A stretch of DNA of 33,602 nucleotides, taken from assembly GCA_009694245.1 (NCBI GenBank), contig SHVO01000017.1:1-33602 (forward strand). Reading direction: 5' to 3'. This document shows, piece after piece, positions 7,797 to 15,852 of the stretch; positions within the stretch are counted from its first letter, which is position 1, and every line of letters starts with the position of its first letter. The stretch comes from Rhodospirillaceae bacterium (GTDB lineage Bacteria; Pseudomonadota; Alphaproteobacteria; Rhodospirillales; Rhodospirillaceae). Below the pieces are notes generated by a model that saw only the letters and a list, made by a program, of their open reading frames with translations, was not told the DNA's origin and did not search any database. A program made the translations under genes and the position numbers.

Positions 7797-8468
7797 ATGT
7801 CTTCTCCGCCCACCGTCGTCGTCTTGGACCTGGATCGCACCGTGACCCGGGCGGGGACGTTTACGCCCTTCCTCCTCCATTGCACGCCTCTCGGACTGAC
7901 GCTGGCCCTGCGGACGTTACAGGGCCTTCTCGCCGTCTTCGCGTATGGCGCCGGCAGTGGGACCCGCGGTTCGCTCAAGGCCCGCTTGCTCGATCTGTCG
8001 ATCGCCGGTGCGTCCCGCGCGCAGGTGCAATCGTGGTCGGCCACCTTTGTGAGGCGCTGGGCGCAAACGCATATTCGCCCAGGCGCACTCCTCGCCATTG
8101 CGCGCCATCGGGCTGCCGGCGATTATCTGGTTCTAGCCACCGCCAGCTTCGATTTTTACGCCCAAGCCTTCGCCGAATACCTGGGCATCAATCATACAAT
8201 TGCGACGGCGTCGGCCTGGGACGACGGTGGACGCTTACGCGCGGCCCTCATCGGTGAGAACTGCTACGGCGCCGCCAAGCTCGCGGCCGTGCAGACGTAT
8301 GTCGCCCGATTCCCGGAGCCAAGGCATGTCGTCGCCTATTCCGACCACTCGACCGACCTGGCGTTGTTGCGCTGGGCTAATGAGGGTGTTGCGGTGAACC
8401 CAAATGGCGAGCTGCGCCGCCTGGCCCCAGCGCACAACCTCACCGTGGTTAATTGGGACCTGATTTGA
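7797..8468 (+). CDS. HAD-IB family phosphatase, possible PgpC-like
   Basis: Phosphatase of the haloacid dehalogenase superfamily, subfamily IB (SerB/PgpC type). The 223-residue product has motif I DLDRT (D11 and D13, nucleophile and acid/base), motif II in LVLATAS (about 111-117), the ENCYGAAK lysine (K161) and motif III YSDHSTD (D183 and D187). Residues about 21-50 are hydrophobic (PFLLHCTPLGLTLALRTL), as in PgpC (YfhB), which removes phosphate from phosphatidylglycerophosphate. Because pgsA, which makes that substrate, lies in this window, PgpC is an attractive guess, but SerB-like or other small-molecule activity is not excluded. The start at 7797 follows AGAGG. The frame is open upstream to 7689 without recognisable content. 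It converges on the secreted-protein gene 21 bases on. Confidence 0.82.
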   Translation: MSSPPTVVVLDLDRTVTRAGTFTPFLLHCTPLGLTLALRTLQGLLAVFAYGAGSGTRGSLKARLLDLSIAGASRAQVQSWSATFVRRWAQTHIRPGALLAIARHRAAGDYLVLATASFDFYAQAFAEYLGINHTIATASAWDDGGRLRAALIGENCYGAAKLAAVQTYVARFPEPRHVVAYSDHSTDLALLRWANEGVAVNPNGELRRLAPAHNLTVVNWDLI

Positions 8469-8489
8469 CGGAAGCGCTTACCAAATCGC

Positions 8490-9272
8490 TTACGGGCGCG
8501 TTGCCAACTGTGTAAACGCCGTGATGCTGTCGTCGAGCGAGCGGTGGCCTTTGCTGGTCGTGCGATCGACAACAAAATAGGCGATATGCGGCGTGCTCTG
8601 TTTGCGCAATGTGCCGCACGTCGGAGGTTGCGCCGGATCAGGCTGGTTCACGGCAACGATGCCGACGCAGTCCATGCACCGATTCCACGAAAATAGATTC
8701 GAGAACTGGTACTTCGCCACTGGGTTCGGCGGGGCGATGGGGTGATTGATGCGTGGACGGTCGCCACCGCGTGCGGTGAGAATATCGACCGCGCGTTCTC
8801 CCGCCGCGATCTGTGCGCAGAATTCATCGACGAACATGTTCATCACGTCCACTTCCATGGCCAATTTTCCGGCAGTGTCGGCAACGCGTTCGCGATAATA
8901 GGCCGTGGCGCTGGCAAGTTCGGCAAAACTCATGTTCGCGCCCTGCGTCACGACGTAATAAGCCGCGCGCGGCCCGTCGGCGTAACGGATGATGCAGGGG
9001 TGTAAAACGAAACGGTTGTACTCTCCACAATGCAGGCGGGCGTACTCAGCCACCGGAAGGTCCGCGGGCACCTGGTCGTTCTCAAGCGCAACAATGGTCT
9101 GGTCAGAAAAGCCCTTCGGATAGACAAAATCCCTCAGCCGTGCGAGGTCGGCCTGACGGTTGGACGCTGAAAAGCTGCCCCTGTCTTGTTCATCCTGGAG
9201 GGGGTCGGCGGCCATGGCAGGCATGACCGCAAAAGCAAGAAGCAGCCCGAGCGCAATGATTCTCTGCACCAT
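8490..9272 (-). CDS. secreted six-cysteine protein of unknown function
   Basis: I do not recognise this family. The 260-residue product begins with a clear Sec signal (MVQRIIALGLLLAFAVMPAMAAD, likely cut at AMA-AD near residue 22). The mature part has six cysteines: one in RLHCGEYN, one in LHPCIIR, one in DEFCAQ, a CMDC pair and one in PTCGTL. It also has an aromatic-rich N-terminal half and a HPIAPPNPVAKYQF segment. Even cysteine number in an exported protein suggests disulfides, though CMDC could also bind a metal or be redox active. I start at the ATG at 9272, which has GAGGG five bases upstream. A TTG at 9284 is in frame. The gene lies downstream of the repeat-rich gap after prs. Confidence 0.75.
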   Translation of the reverse strand: MVQRIIALGLLLAFAVMPAMAADPLQDEQDRGSFSASNRQADLARLRDFVYPKGFSDQTIVALENDQVPADLPVAEYARLHCGEYNRFVLHPCIIRYADGPRAAYYVVTQGANMSFAELASATAYYRERVADTAGKLAMEVDVMNMFVDEFCAQIAAGERAVDILTARGGDRPRINHPIAPPNPVAKYQFSNLFSWNRCMDCVGIVAVNQPDPAQPPTCGTLRKQSTPHIAYFVVDRTTSKGHRSLDDSITAFTQLATRP

Positions 9273-9301
9273 ATCCACCCTCAAGATTTGTCCTTCGGGC
9301 G

Positions 9302-9413
9302 CATTGCTGCGCGCGGGCCAGCTATACGCCCAAGTCGCAGTTTCTCACGCGCGCGAACGGCGCGCATCTATTAAATGCCGGCCTTCGCCGGCGCGCGAAG
9401 GCGCGCAGCAATG
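9302..9413. repeat. 13-bp perfect inverted repeat with 86-base interior
   Basis: CATTGCTGCGCGC (9302-9314) is the exact reverse complement of GCGCGCAGCAATG (9401-9413). The interval holds two further hairpins and a tandem repeat, so the whole block could fold into a branched structure. It lies between prs and the secreted-protein gene, both on the minus strand. Confidence 0.7.
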
Positions 9414-9420
9414 AAATGCC
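9349..9420. repeat. imperfect tandem direct repeat
   Basis: Two copies of about 30 bases (9349-9379 and 9391-9420) start GCGCGCGAA and end AATGCC. They share a GCGCGC(GAA)nGGCGCGC hairpin and differ in the middle (TCTATTA against GCAATGA). The period is 42 bases. Confidence 0.65.
9377..9395. repeat. REP-like palindromic repeat, copy 1
   Basis: GCCGGCCTTCGCCGGCGCG forms a GCCGGC-CTTC-GCCGGC stem-loop. The identical 19 bases recur at 18023-18041, also intergenic. This looks like a dispersed extragenic palindrome. Confidence 0.6.
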
Positions 9421-9516
9421 CCTCGCGGAATACGCGCATCGGTGGATGTGTTGAAAAGTTAATATGCCCAGAAGTTCGATGTCGCAAAGGCCGGATACCG
9501 GAGGATCGGCCAGCGA

Positions 9517-10449
9517 TTATTCGAATAAGGTGGAAACTGAAGCTTCCTGGCTAATCCGCTTGATGGCCTCGGCGATCAAGGGGGCGATGGAAAGCTGGCG
9601 GACATTGTCGGCCAGCCGCACGGCCTCGGTGGCCTGGATGCTGTCGGTGATGACGAGTTCCTTCAGCGGCGACGCCGCCACGCGGCCCACGGCGCCGCCG
9701 GAGAGCACGCCGTGAGTGACGTAGGCCGAAACCGACTTCGCGCCCTCGTTCATCAGCGCCACCGCGGCATTGCATAGGGTGCCGGCGGAATCGACGATGT
9801 CATCCACCAGAATGCATGGCCGATCCTTGATTTCGCCGATGATGTTCATGACTTCCGAGACGCCGGCTTTTTCGCGGCGCTTATCGATAATCGCGAGATC
9901 GGCATGGATGCGCTTGGCGATGGCGCGGGCGCGCACCACGCCGCCGACGTCCGGCGAGACGATCACCAGATTCTCGCCCTTGAATTTCTTCTGGACGTCG
10001 TCGGTAAAGACCGGCGCGGAGTAGAGGTTGTCGAGCGGAATATCGAAGAAGCCCTGAATCTGTCCCGAGTGCAGATCCATGCTTAAGACGCGCCCGGCGC
10101 CCGCCTGGGTAACGAGATTGGCCACCAGCTTGGCGGTGATCGGCGTGCGGCCACCGGTTTTGCGGTCTTGGCGGGCATAACCGTAATATGGGATCACCGC
10201 CGTGACTCGGCGCGCCGAGGCGCGGCGCAGGGCATCGAGCGTGATCAGCAATTCCATCAGATTGTCGTTGGCGGGATACGACGTTGACTGGATGACAAAA
10301 ACATCCTCGCCGCGGACGTTTTCGTGGATTTCCACGAAGATCTCCATATCGGAGAAGCGTTTGATGCTGGCATTGGTAAGCTGCAAGTGGAGGCAGGCGA
10401 CGATGGCCTCGGCGAGCGGCCTGTTGCTGTTTCCAGCCAGAATTTTCAT
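9517..10449 (-). CDS. prs: ribose-phosphate pyrophosphokinase (PRPP synthetase)
   Basis: Makes phosphoribosyl pyrophosphate from ribose 5-phosphate and ATP for purine, pyrimidine, histidine and tryptophan synthesis. The 310-residue class I enzyme shows the N-terminal [13 protein letters not shown] start, the [24 protein letters not shown] stretch with flexible-loop residues, [30 protein letters not shown], and the PRPP loop [13 protein letters not shown]. The frame is open upstream to 10509, but the ATG at 10449 gives the family N-terminus and is preceded by GGAAG. It is separated by 177 bases from the upstream lipoprotein gene, a gap that holds an exact DnaA box, so it may have its own promoter. 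Confidence 0.98.
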   Translation of the reverse strand: MKILAGNSNRPLAEAIVACLHLQLTNASIKRFSDMEIFVEIHENVRGEDVFVIQSTSYPANDNLMELLITLDALRRASARRVTAVIPYYGYARQDRKTGGRTPITAKLVANLVTQAGAGRVLSMDLHSGQIQGFFDIPLDNLYSAPVFTDDVQKKFKGENLVIVSPDVGGVVRARAIAKRIHADLAIIDKRREKAGVSEVMNIIGEIKDRPCILVDDIVDSAGTLCNAAVALMNEGAKSVSAYVTHGVLSGGAVGRVAASPLKELVITDSIQATEAVRLADNVRQLSIAPLIAEAIKRISQEASVSTLFE

Positions 10450-10587
10450 GGGTACTTCCGCCGCCCCCGATTTTCCCCCCGGCGTTTCACCGGCGCCCGA
10501 CCGCAGCAACCGCGCTTCAGGCGCGCGGAAAGTATCAATCTGTCATCGGACTGTAAACCGGCCATGGAGTGAAATTTCTTGCTCGCT

Positions 10588-10596
10588 TTATCCACA
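10588..10596 (+). other. exact DnaA box (TTATCCACA)
   Basis: TTATCCACA in the gap upstream of prs, between prs and the lipoprotein gene. One of three intergenic exact copies in this window. Confidence 0.5.
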
Positions 10597-10626
10597 GGCG
10601 CCGTCGCCCCGGTATATCCCTTACCC

Positions 10627-11547
10627 CTAGGGAGTCTGGGGCTTCGGACCTGGGGTGGGGGCGTGGCTCGCCAGGAGTGTCAAAAGATCGCTGAGGGCGG
10701 CATCGGCGACGGCGAAAGCCGTGGGTCCCCAGGGACCGTCGAGCGCACCAATGGGAATCGTGTTGTCCAGCCGCACCGTCCCCAGTTCCTTACCGTCGCG
10801 GCCAAGGGCACGCCAGAGGATACCAACCCTTTGCAGGCTGGCGTCGTAAGCGCTGCTGGTGATCTCGCAGGTGACGACGACGTCGGGGTCAATATCGTCC
10901 CGGCGAACACCGTTGTCGGCCAGGGACTCCAGGACGGCAAGTCGCAGGGATTCGCGGCCGTCGCCGGGAGCGCCTTCAACGGGTTTAATCGAGACCGTCG
11001 GAAACCTCGGTAGCACCGCGGCTGCAGCCGTGGTCGGTCCCTGTGGAGGCGGAGCAATGCCGTTGACCATATCTCCGATGGCCAAGCCGGCTTCGTTGCC
11101 CAGGCGGGTGGCGGTGGCCGGGTCGCCGTTCGCCCAGGTCGCGGCCGGCAGCGTTACGACTTGTCTGTAGGTGCGCACGCTTGGGCCGCGCCGCGAGCGC
11201 AATGTCCAAGTAACGACTATGGAAACCTCCAGGGCATTGGTTTCGGTGGGCCGAGCTTCGGACTCTAGCGTGAAGCCAAGGCCGAGGTTGGTGGCGACGG
11301 CTTCAGCGGGAATCTCGAAGGACTGCAGCCGCGCCGCGACCGCAGCGCTCATCTGTGTATCCAGGGGTTGCGGTGCGCCGCGCACCGGAAGCACAGCGAT
11401 CCCCACTGCGGTGGGGACGTCCAGGAGCGGATTATCAGTGATGACCTTTGACGTGTAGCGGAATGGTTGAGGCACGGCGCCGCAGGCGCTGACCAAGATC
11501 AACGCCACGCCAAGAACTAACCAACTTCTTTTGTTCCCAGACCACAC
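10627..11547 (-). CDS. putative lipoprotein, function unknown
   Basis: I cannot name this family. The 306-residue product starts with a basic n-region (KRSW), a hydrophobic core (LVLGVALILVSA) and a lipobox ending in C22 (VSAC), so it is probably acylated, and the Lgt enzyme that does this is encoded in the same gene block. The mature part is a soluble alpha/beta-looking sequence with two similar-length halves: TAVGIAVLPVRGAPQPLD and TVSIKPVEGAPGDGRESLRLAVLESLADNGVRRDDIDPDV. The latter resembles a domain that binds or presents a periplasmic ligand, but this is only an impression. I use the GTG at 11547 because it lies just after the pgeF stop (TAAAGTG) and gives the signal peptide at the N-terminus. 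The frame is open far upstream inside pgeF. Confidence 0.8.
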   Translation of the reverse strand: MWSGNKRSWLVLGVALILVSACGAVPQPFRYTSKVITDNPLLDVPTAVGIAVLPVRGAPQPLDTQMSAAVAARLQSFEIPAEAVATNLGLGFTLESEARPTETNALEVSIVVTWTLRSRRGPSVRTYRQVVTLPAATWANGDPATATRLGNEAGLAIGDMVNGIAPPPQGPTTAAAAVLPRFPTVSIKPVEGAPGDGRESLRLAVLESLADNGVRRDDIDPDVVVTCEITSSAYDASLQRVGILWRALGRDGKELGTVRLDNTIPIGALDGPWGPTAFAVADAALSDLLTLLASHAPTPGPKPQTP

Positions 11548-11548
11548 T

Positions 11549-12349
11549 TTAAGAGCCAGGTCCGCGCGCGAGTATGATCGCCGAAAGCTGCCGGCCGTAG
11601 TCGGGCTCACGGCGCAGGACCGATCGGCGATAACTGAAGAACAGGCTTTCGGTCGCGCAGGTGTCGCTGCCTTGGGCGATGACGGTGCCGACCCCCGCGG
11701 CGCGCAAGGCGTCGACCGCGAAGGCCGCGAGATCGAAATGCGCATGGCCGCTGTCTTTAACGGGCGTGAAATACCGCTGGTATTTTGGGTCGCGGGCGGT
11801 AAAGCGCGCCTTGAATTCGGGCCCAATTTCGTAGGACGCCTGCCCAATACACGGGCCCACGGCGGCAACGATGCCGGCGGGGGTTGCGCCCAATTTCGCC
11901 ATAGCCGCGACGGTGTTCGCGATCACGCCGCCGAGGGCGCCGCGCCAGCCGGCATGGGCGGCGCCGATCACGCCTGCGGTCCCATCGGCGAGCAGGACGG
12001 GGGCGCAGTCGGCGGTGAGGATCCCGAGAGCCACGCCGCGGCGGGTCGTGACCAGCGCGTCAGCGGCCGGCGGATCGGACCAGGGCCAAGGCGCCTCGAC
12101 CTGCACGACGTCGGCCGTATGACGCTGTTTCAACGTCACGAGCTCCTGGGCGCCCAGTCGTTGCGCCGAAGTCTCCCGGTTGCGGGCGACGGATTCGCGA
12201 TCGTCGTCTGAGCCCAAGGCGCAATTATTAGATTTGTATGATCCGACGGAAACGCCGCCATTGCGGGTGAAGAATCCATGGGCGACGCCGGTGACCGCGC
12301 TGAGCACGTCGACGCGAACAATGTCGGTGTTTGGCGAAATCCGGTTCAT
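11549..12349 (-). CDS. pgeF: peptidoglycan editing factor / laccase-domain protein PgeF (YfiH)
   Basis: YfiH-family protein. In E. coli PgeF is reported to remove wrongly incorporated serine from peptidoglycan precursors. Other members show purine nucleoside or polyphenol activities. The 266-residue sequence has the zinc site residues H77 (KQRHTADV), C115 (TADCAPV) and H132 (AAHAGWRG), the HGFFTRNGGVS start, and AVGPCIGQASYEIG with SDTC near the C-terminus. Length is typical. The start overlaps the stop of the upstream methyltransferase gene by four bases (ATGA), and the stop is next to the lipoprotein start, so it is embedded in a coupled operon with lgt and hldD, an envelope context that fits peptidoglycan editing. 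Confidence 0.95.
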   Translation of the reverse strand: MNRISPNTDIVRVDVLSAVTGVAHGFFTRNGGVSVGSYKSNNCALGSDDDRESVARNRETSAQRLGAQELVTLKQRHTADVVQVEAPWPWSDPPAADALVTTRRGVALGILTADCAPVLLADGTAGVIGAAHAGWRGALGGVIANTVAAMAKLGATPAGIVAAVGPCIGQASYEIGPEFKARFTARDPKYQRYFTPVKDSGHAHFDLAAFAVDALRAAGVGTVIAQGSDTCATESLFFSYRRSVLRREPDYGRQLSAIILARGPGS

Positions 12350-13401
12350 CGCCCCGCATCCTGCTGAAAACCGTCGGGCGTGGCTAGCGAGGGATGGCTG
12401 ATGGCCATGACCTTGAACAAGGCCCCCATCGCGTCGGGCGCGACCAAGCGCCGAACGCTGGATTCGATGGCTTCGGCAATTTCGGGCGCCTTGGCCTTCG
12501 CGAGCTGAAGGCCGCGCAGTTTAATCCCTAGTCGGTCCAACCATACGCCTTGCCCGAGCGGGCCAAAGACCGCGGCACCTTCTGTCCGCGCCGCCTTGGC
12601 GACGGCTGAAAAATCCACATGCGCGGTGAGGTCGGCTTCGCCCGGCGTCTCGAAAACTCCGCAGGGTTTGTGTTTCTTCACAGCCTGCAATGTTTCCCCG
12701 ACCGCCGTGGCCTCATGGCCGTAATCGATCAGCAAGGCCGCGCCGCCGTCTCGGGACAGCCGCGCGGCTACTTGGGACGCGAAACCGGTCATGGCTGGCG
12801 ACATCTCGAAGACCGCGCCAATCTTGGCCGGCGGCGCGGGTTCCGGGCTGCCCGGCTGGAGAACGAAAATGAAACTACCGGCCTGATCCAGGCCCACATA
12901 GCGTTCCATCCAACCGGCGGCCGTCATTTCAAACTGGCGGACGGGAAGAGCGTCAAGAAATTCGTTAGCCACGAGAATCAGGGGGCCACGAGGCACGGCG
13001 CTCAGGTCGTCGTGCCAGCTCGCGCCCTGGTTTTTGAGCAGGTCGCGCTGCTTCGCTCTTAAGGCTGGGCTGCGTTCGACGAGGTGTATTTCGGCGGCCG
13101 CCGTGAATCCCGGCCCGCGCGCCGCCGCGCGCAGCAAATCGTTCATCAACGTGCCGCGCCCGGGGCCGCACTCGACCAGCCGGAACGAGGCGGGCGCACC
13201 CATGTTCCGCCAGACCACCGCGCACCACAGGCCGATCAGCTCGCCGAAGACCTGACTGATTTCCGGCGCGGTGACGAAATCGCCGGCGGGACCGAAGACC
13301 TCTGCGCGGGCGTAGTAGGCCTTGGCAACGGCATCCATATACTCGGCAACCGAGATCGGGCCGGCGCTTCGAATCTGGCCGGCGAGGGCCGCGCGGATCA
13401 T
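12346..13401 (-). CDS. SAM-dependent methyltransferase, MidA/NDUFAF7 family (DUF185)
   Basis: Homologue of mitochondrial NDUFAF7/MidA, which symmetrically dimethylates an arginine of the NDUFS2 subunit during complex I assembly. A bacterial role in NADH dehydrogenase assembly is plausible but not shown here. The 351-residue protein has the N-terminal SVAEYMDAVAKAYYAR segment, GDFVTAPEISQVFGELIGLW at about 40-59, the SAM loop VECGPGRGT (about 76-84), IHLVERSP, ANEFLDALPVRQF, LLIDYGH and the DLTAHVDFSAV motif. All family landmarks are present at normal length. It overlaps lgt and pgeF by four bases on each side, indicating translational coupling. Confidence 0.94.
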   Translation of the reverse strand: MIRAALAGQIRSAGPISVAEYMDAVAKAYYARAEVFGPAGDFVTAPEISQVFGELIGLWCAVVWRNMGAPASFRLVECGPGRGTLMNDLLRAAARGPGFTAAAEIHLVERSPALRAKQRDLLKNQGASWHDDLSAVPRGPLILVANEFLDALPVRQFEMTAAGWMERYVGLDQAGSFIFVLQPGSPEPAPPAKIGAVFEMSPAMTGFASQVAARLSRDGGAALLIDYGHEATAVGETLQAVKKHKPCGVFETPGEADLTAHVDFSAVAKAARTEGAAVFGPLGQGVWLDRLGIKLRGLQLAKAKAPEIAEAIESSVRRLVAPDAMGALFKVMAISHPSLATPDGFQQDAGR

Positions 13402-14198
13402 GCCGCGGGCGCGACCGGTCTCGCGCGCCAGATGGAATAGATTCCGAACAACACCATCGGGACCGACAGCAACTGACCCATGGTCGCCCCGCCGATGAGG
13501 AAACCCAAATAGGCGTCAGGCTCGCGGAAGAATTCGACGACAATACGAAAAACGCCGTATCCGATCCAAAAGGCTCCGGTCAGGATCCCCGGCCGATTGC
13601 GGATCTTCTCGTTGCGCCACAGCAGATACGCGACCACGACTAACGAGCCTTCCAAGGCCGCTTGATAGAGCTGGCTGGGATGGCGCGGTTCCGGGCCGGC
13701 GCCGGGAAAGACCATGGCCCAGGGCACATCGGGTGCCGCGCGCCCCCAAAGCTCGCCGTTGACGAAATTAGCAAGCCGGCCCAATGCCAGGCCGATCGGC
13801 GACGTGCAGGCCGCCAGGTCGGCGAGGTACCACTTGTCCACCCCGATGTGGCGAGCATAGAGGATAATGGTGAACACGACGCCCAATAGGCCGCCGTGGA
13901 AGGACATGCCGCCTTCCCAAGTCTTGAGAATATTCAAGGGTTGATCGAGGTATTCCAGCGGCTTGTAGAACACCACGTAGCCCAACCGCCCACCCAGGAT
14001 CACGCCGCCCATGGCCCATAAAAAGAAATCGTCGACCTGCACCGGCGTCATAAGCGCCGGCGGATGCTTCACCATCCAGCGGGCATACCAAAAGGCAGCG
14101 AACAACCCGGCGATATAAGCGAGGGCGTACCAGCGGATCGCAAAGGGACCGATCTCAAAGATCACCGGATCGATAGCAGGAAAGGCGATGGCCAACAT
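13398..14198 (-). CDS. lgt: prolipoprotein diacylglyceryl transferase
   Basis: Integral inner-membrane enzyme that moves diacylglycerol from phosphatidylglycerol to the lipobox cysteine of prolipoproteins, the first step of lipoprotein maturation. The 266-residue sequence has about seven hydrophobic helices, the MSFHGGLLG motif with H101, and the signature GRLANFVNGELWGR at about 140-153 with the essential Arg (R141). The C-terminal YGVFRIVVEFFREPD segment is also typical. Its start overlaps the hldD stop by one base (TGATG) and its end overlaps the methyltransferase start by four. A putative substrate, the lipoprotein at 10627-11547, is in the same block. Confidence 0.97.
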   Translation of the reverse strand: MLAIAFPAIDPVIFEIGPFAIRWYALAYIAGLFAAFWYARWMVKHPPALMTPVQVDDFFLWAMGGVILGGRLGYVVFYKPLEYLDQPLNILKTWEGGMSFHGGLLGVVFTIILYARHIGVDKWYLADLAACTSPIGLALGRLANFVNGELWGRAAPDVPWAMVFPGAGPEPRHPSQLYQAALEGSLVVVAYLLWRNEKIRNRPGILTGAFWIGYGVFRIVVEFFREPDAYLGFLIGGATMGQLLSVPMVLFGIYSIWRARPVAPAA

Positions 14199-15184
14199 CA
14201 GCGGTATGGGTCCGGTTGCGAGAGATAATTCTGCACGGTGGCGCGAACGCCGTCTTCAAGTGACGTGAATGGCTTGGCATAGCCCGCCCGGCGCAAACGG
14301 TCCATCCGCGCCTCGGTAAAGTACTGGTATTGATCGCGGATGTCTTCGGGTGTGTCGCGAAATGTGATCTCGGGCTCGCGGCCAACCGCGCGGTAAACGG
14401 CGGCTGCGAGGTCCATAAAACTGCGTGCCTCGCCGGAACCGAGATTAAACAGGCCGTTGCCGCGCCTCTGTTCAGGAAGCCACAACATGACGTCGCAACA
14501 GTCTTCGACGAAGACAAAGTCGCGCAGTTGTCCGCCGTCGCGGTAGGCGGCGTTGTGAGACCTGAACAGCTGATAGGCTTGATCCACGACCGCCTTGGCA
14601 TGAATTTGCGGCACCAAGCTCGCTTGGCGCCCCTTGTGGAACTCATTCGCGCCATAGACGTTGAAGAATTTCAGACCCGCCCAGAACGGCGGCGTCGGCG
14701 CTCCCGACGAGGATTCCTGGGCCACGAACACGTCGAAGCTGTGCTTGCTCCGGCCGTAGGGGTTCAAGGGTTTGAGACGGGCGAGTGCGTCAACGGAGCC
14801 GTCGTCGTCGAAGCCGGCAGTGCCGTCGCCGTAGGTGGCGGCCGAGGACGCGTAAATCAGCGGCACCTGATGCCGCCCGCACCAAACCCACAGTGCGCAG
14901 CTCAGGCGGACGTTGACTTCGTCCAACTTGGCTAAATCGCGTTCGGTGGTCGAGGTTATAGCGCCGAGGTGGTAGATCGCTTTGATGGCCGACGCGTGCT
15001 GGTCAAGGAACGCGAAAGTCTGCTCGGGGGCGATGATGTGGGCCAAGCGGCGCTTCGCGAGGTTACGGATTTTGTGGGGGTCGTCGCAGCGATCCACGGC
15101 GGCGAGCGGAGCGAACCCACGCGCCTCAAGGGTCGCCAAAAGATTGGAACCGATGAAGCCGGCGCCGCCAGTGACGACATACAT
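14198..15184 (-). CDS. hldD: ADP-L-glycero-D-manno-heptose 6-epimerase
   Basis: Converts ADP-D-glycero-beta-D-manno-heptose to the L-glycero form used in the lipopolysaccharide inner core, with bound NADP. The 328-residue extended SDR has the Rossmann motif GGAGFIGSN at 6-14, GAITSTTERD (about 74-83), YASSAATYGDG (about 111-121), the catalytic Y143-x3-K147 in NPYGRSKHSFD, KFFNVYGANEFHKG with the family HKG signature, and LRDFVFVEDCCDVMLW. The frame stays open upstream to 15613, but that stretch is antisense to ubiK. The ATG at 15184 puts the dinucleotide loop at the N-terminus as usual. First gene of the leftward block, divergent from ubiK. Confidence 0.96.
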   Translation of the reverse strand: MYVVTGGAGFIGSNLLATLEARGFAPLAAVDRCDDPHKIRNLAKRRLAHIIAPEQTFAFLDQHASAIKAIYHLGAITSTTERDLAKLDEVNVRLSCALWVWCGRHQVPLIYASSAATYGDGTAGFDDDGSVDALARLKPLNPYGRSKHSFDVFVAQESSSGAPTPPFWAGLKFFNVYGANEFHKGRQASLVPQIHAKAVVDQAYQLFRSHNAAYRDGGQLRDFVFVEDCCDVMLWLPEQRRGNGLFNLGSGEARSFMDLAAAVYRAVGREPEITFRDTPEDIRDQYQYFTEARMDRLRRAGYAKPFTSLEDGVRATVQNYLSQPDPYR

Positions 15185-15335
15185 CTGCGCGAACCCCAGG
15201 GAGAATTGCTCGGTAGTTATGCCCAACTCCGCCCCCGCCGCCAACGCTGCTCGTGGAGCTGGGCCATTGCATCGCGCCGGGCGAATGCCGATATTGGCGG
15301 GTGAATGCCGTCGGAGGCTAAAGGAGGATCGCGCC

Positions 15336-15596
15336 GTGCAAAGCCAGAATCGGATTTTCGATGATATCGCCAGGGTGGCGGGCGGCGCCCTTAGCGCCCT
15401 CGGCGGATTGAAGCAGGAAATCGAAGCCATGGTTCGCGACCGCTTCGAGCGGTTCATGGCCGAGGGCAACTTCGTGCGCCGTGAGGAATTCGATGTTGTA
15501 CAGGCCATGGCGGCCGCGGCGCGGGCCGAACAGGAAAAGCTGACCGCACGGATAGCCGAGCTTGCGCGGACCTTGTCGGCAAAGCGCGGCGGCTGA
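15336..15596 (+). CDS. ubiK: ubiquinone biosynthesis accessory factor UbiK (BMFP domain)
   Basis: Small coiled-coil protein that helps the Ubi hydroxylation complex under aerobic conditions and binds membranes. The 86-residue product has the N-terminal amphipathic part QNRIFDDIARVAGGALSALG, the central EAMVRDRFERFM segment and a C-terminal coiled coil at about 52-82 (EFDVVQAMAAAARAEQEKLTARI), the family's normal size. The start is a GTG with a near-perfect AGGAGG eight bases upstream at 15323-15327. The reading frame is open much further upstream, but this ribosome site and the family length decide the start. It is divergent from hldD, with 151 bases between them. Confidence 0.9.
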   Translation: MQSQNRIFDDIARVAGGALSALGGLKQEIEAMVRDRFERFMAEGNFVRREEFDVVQAMAAAARAEQEKLTARIAELARTLSAKRGG

Positions 15597-15663
15597 ACAC
15601 CACGGCCGTACACGCCGGTTTCCCAGGCCGGTTTCCAACGTCGATTTCCAAACTCGCTGACGC

Positions 15664-15672
15664 TTATCCACA
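15664..15672 (+). other. exact DnaA box (TTATCCACA)
   Basis: TTATCCACA in the gap between ubiK and ybjN, 67 bases after the ubiK stop. Confidence 0.5.
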
Positions 15673-15852
15673 GCGAATTTGTCCCCTGCCGTGCCGCCTT
15701 TCTGGGGATTTTGGGACTAAGTCCGCGACTCGGCGGACTCCCTCATGATTTAGTGTTGCTGCTCCTGGTGGCCTACTATATCTTGAATCTTAGGGCGGCG
15801 GTCTAAGGGGATTCCGTCCAAATCGGCCCAAGGCTTTTTCGGGGGGTCAGCT

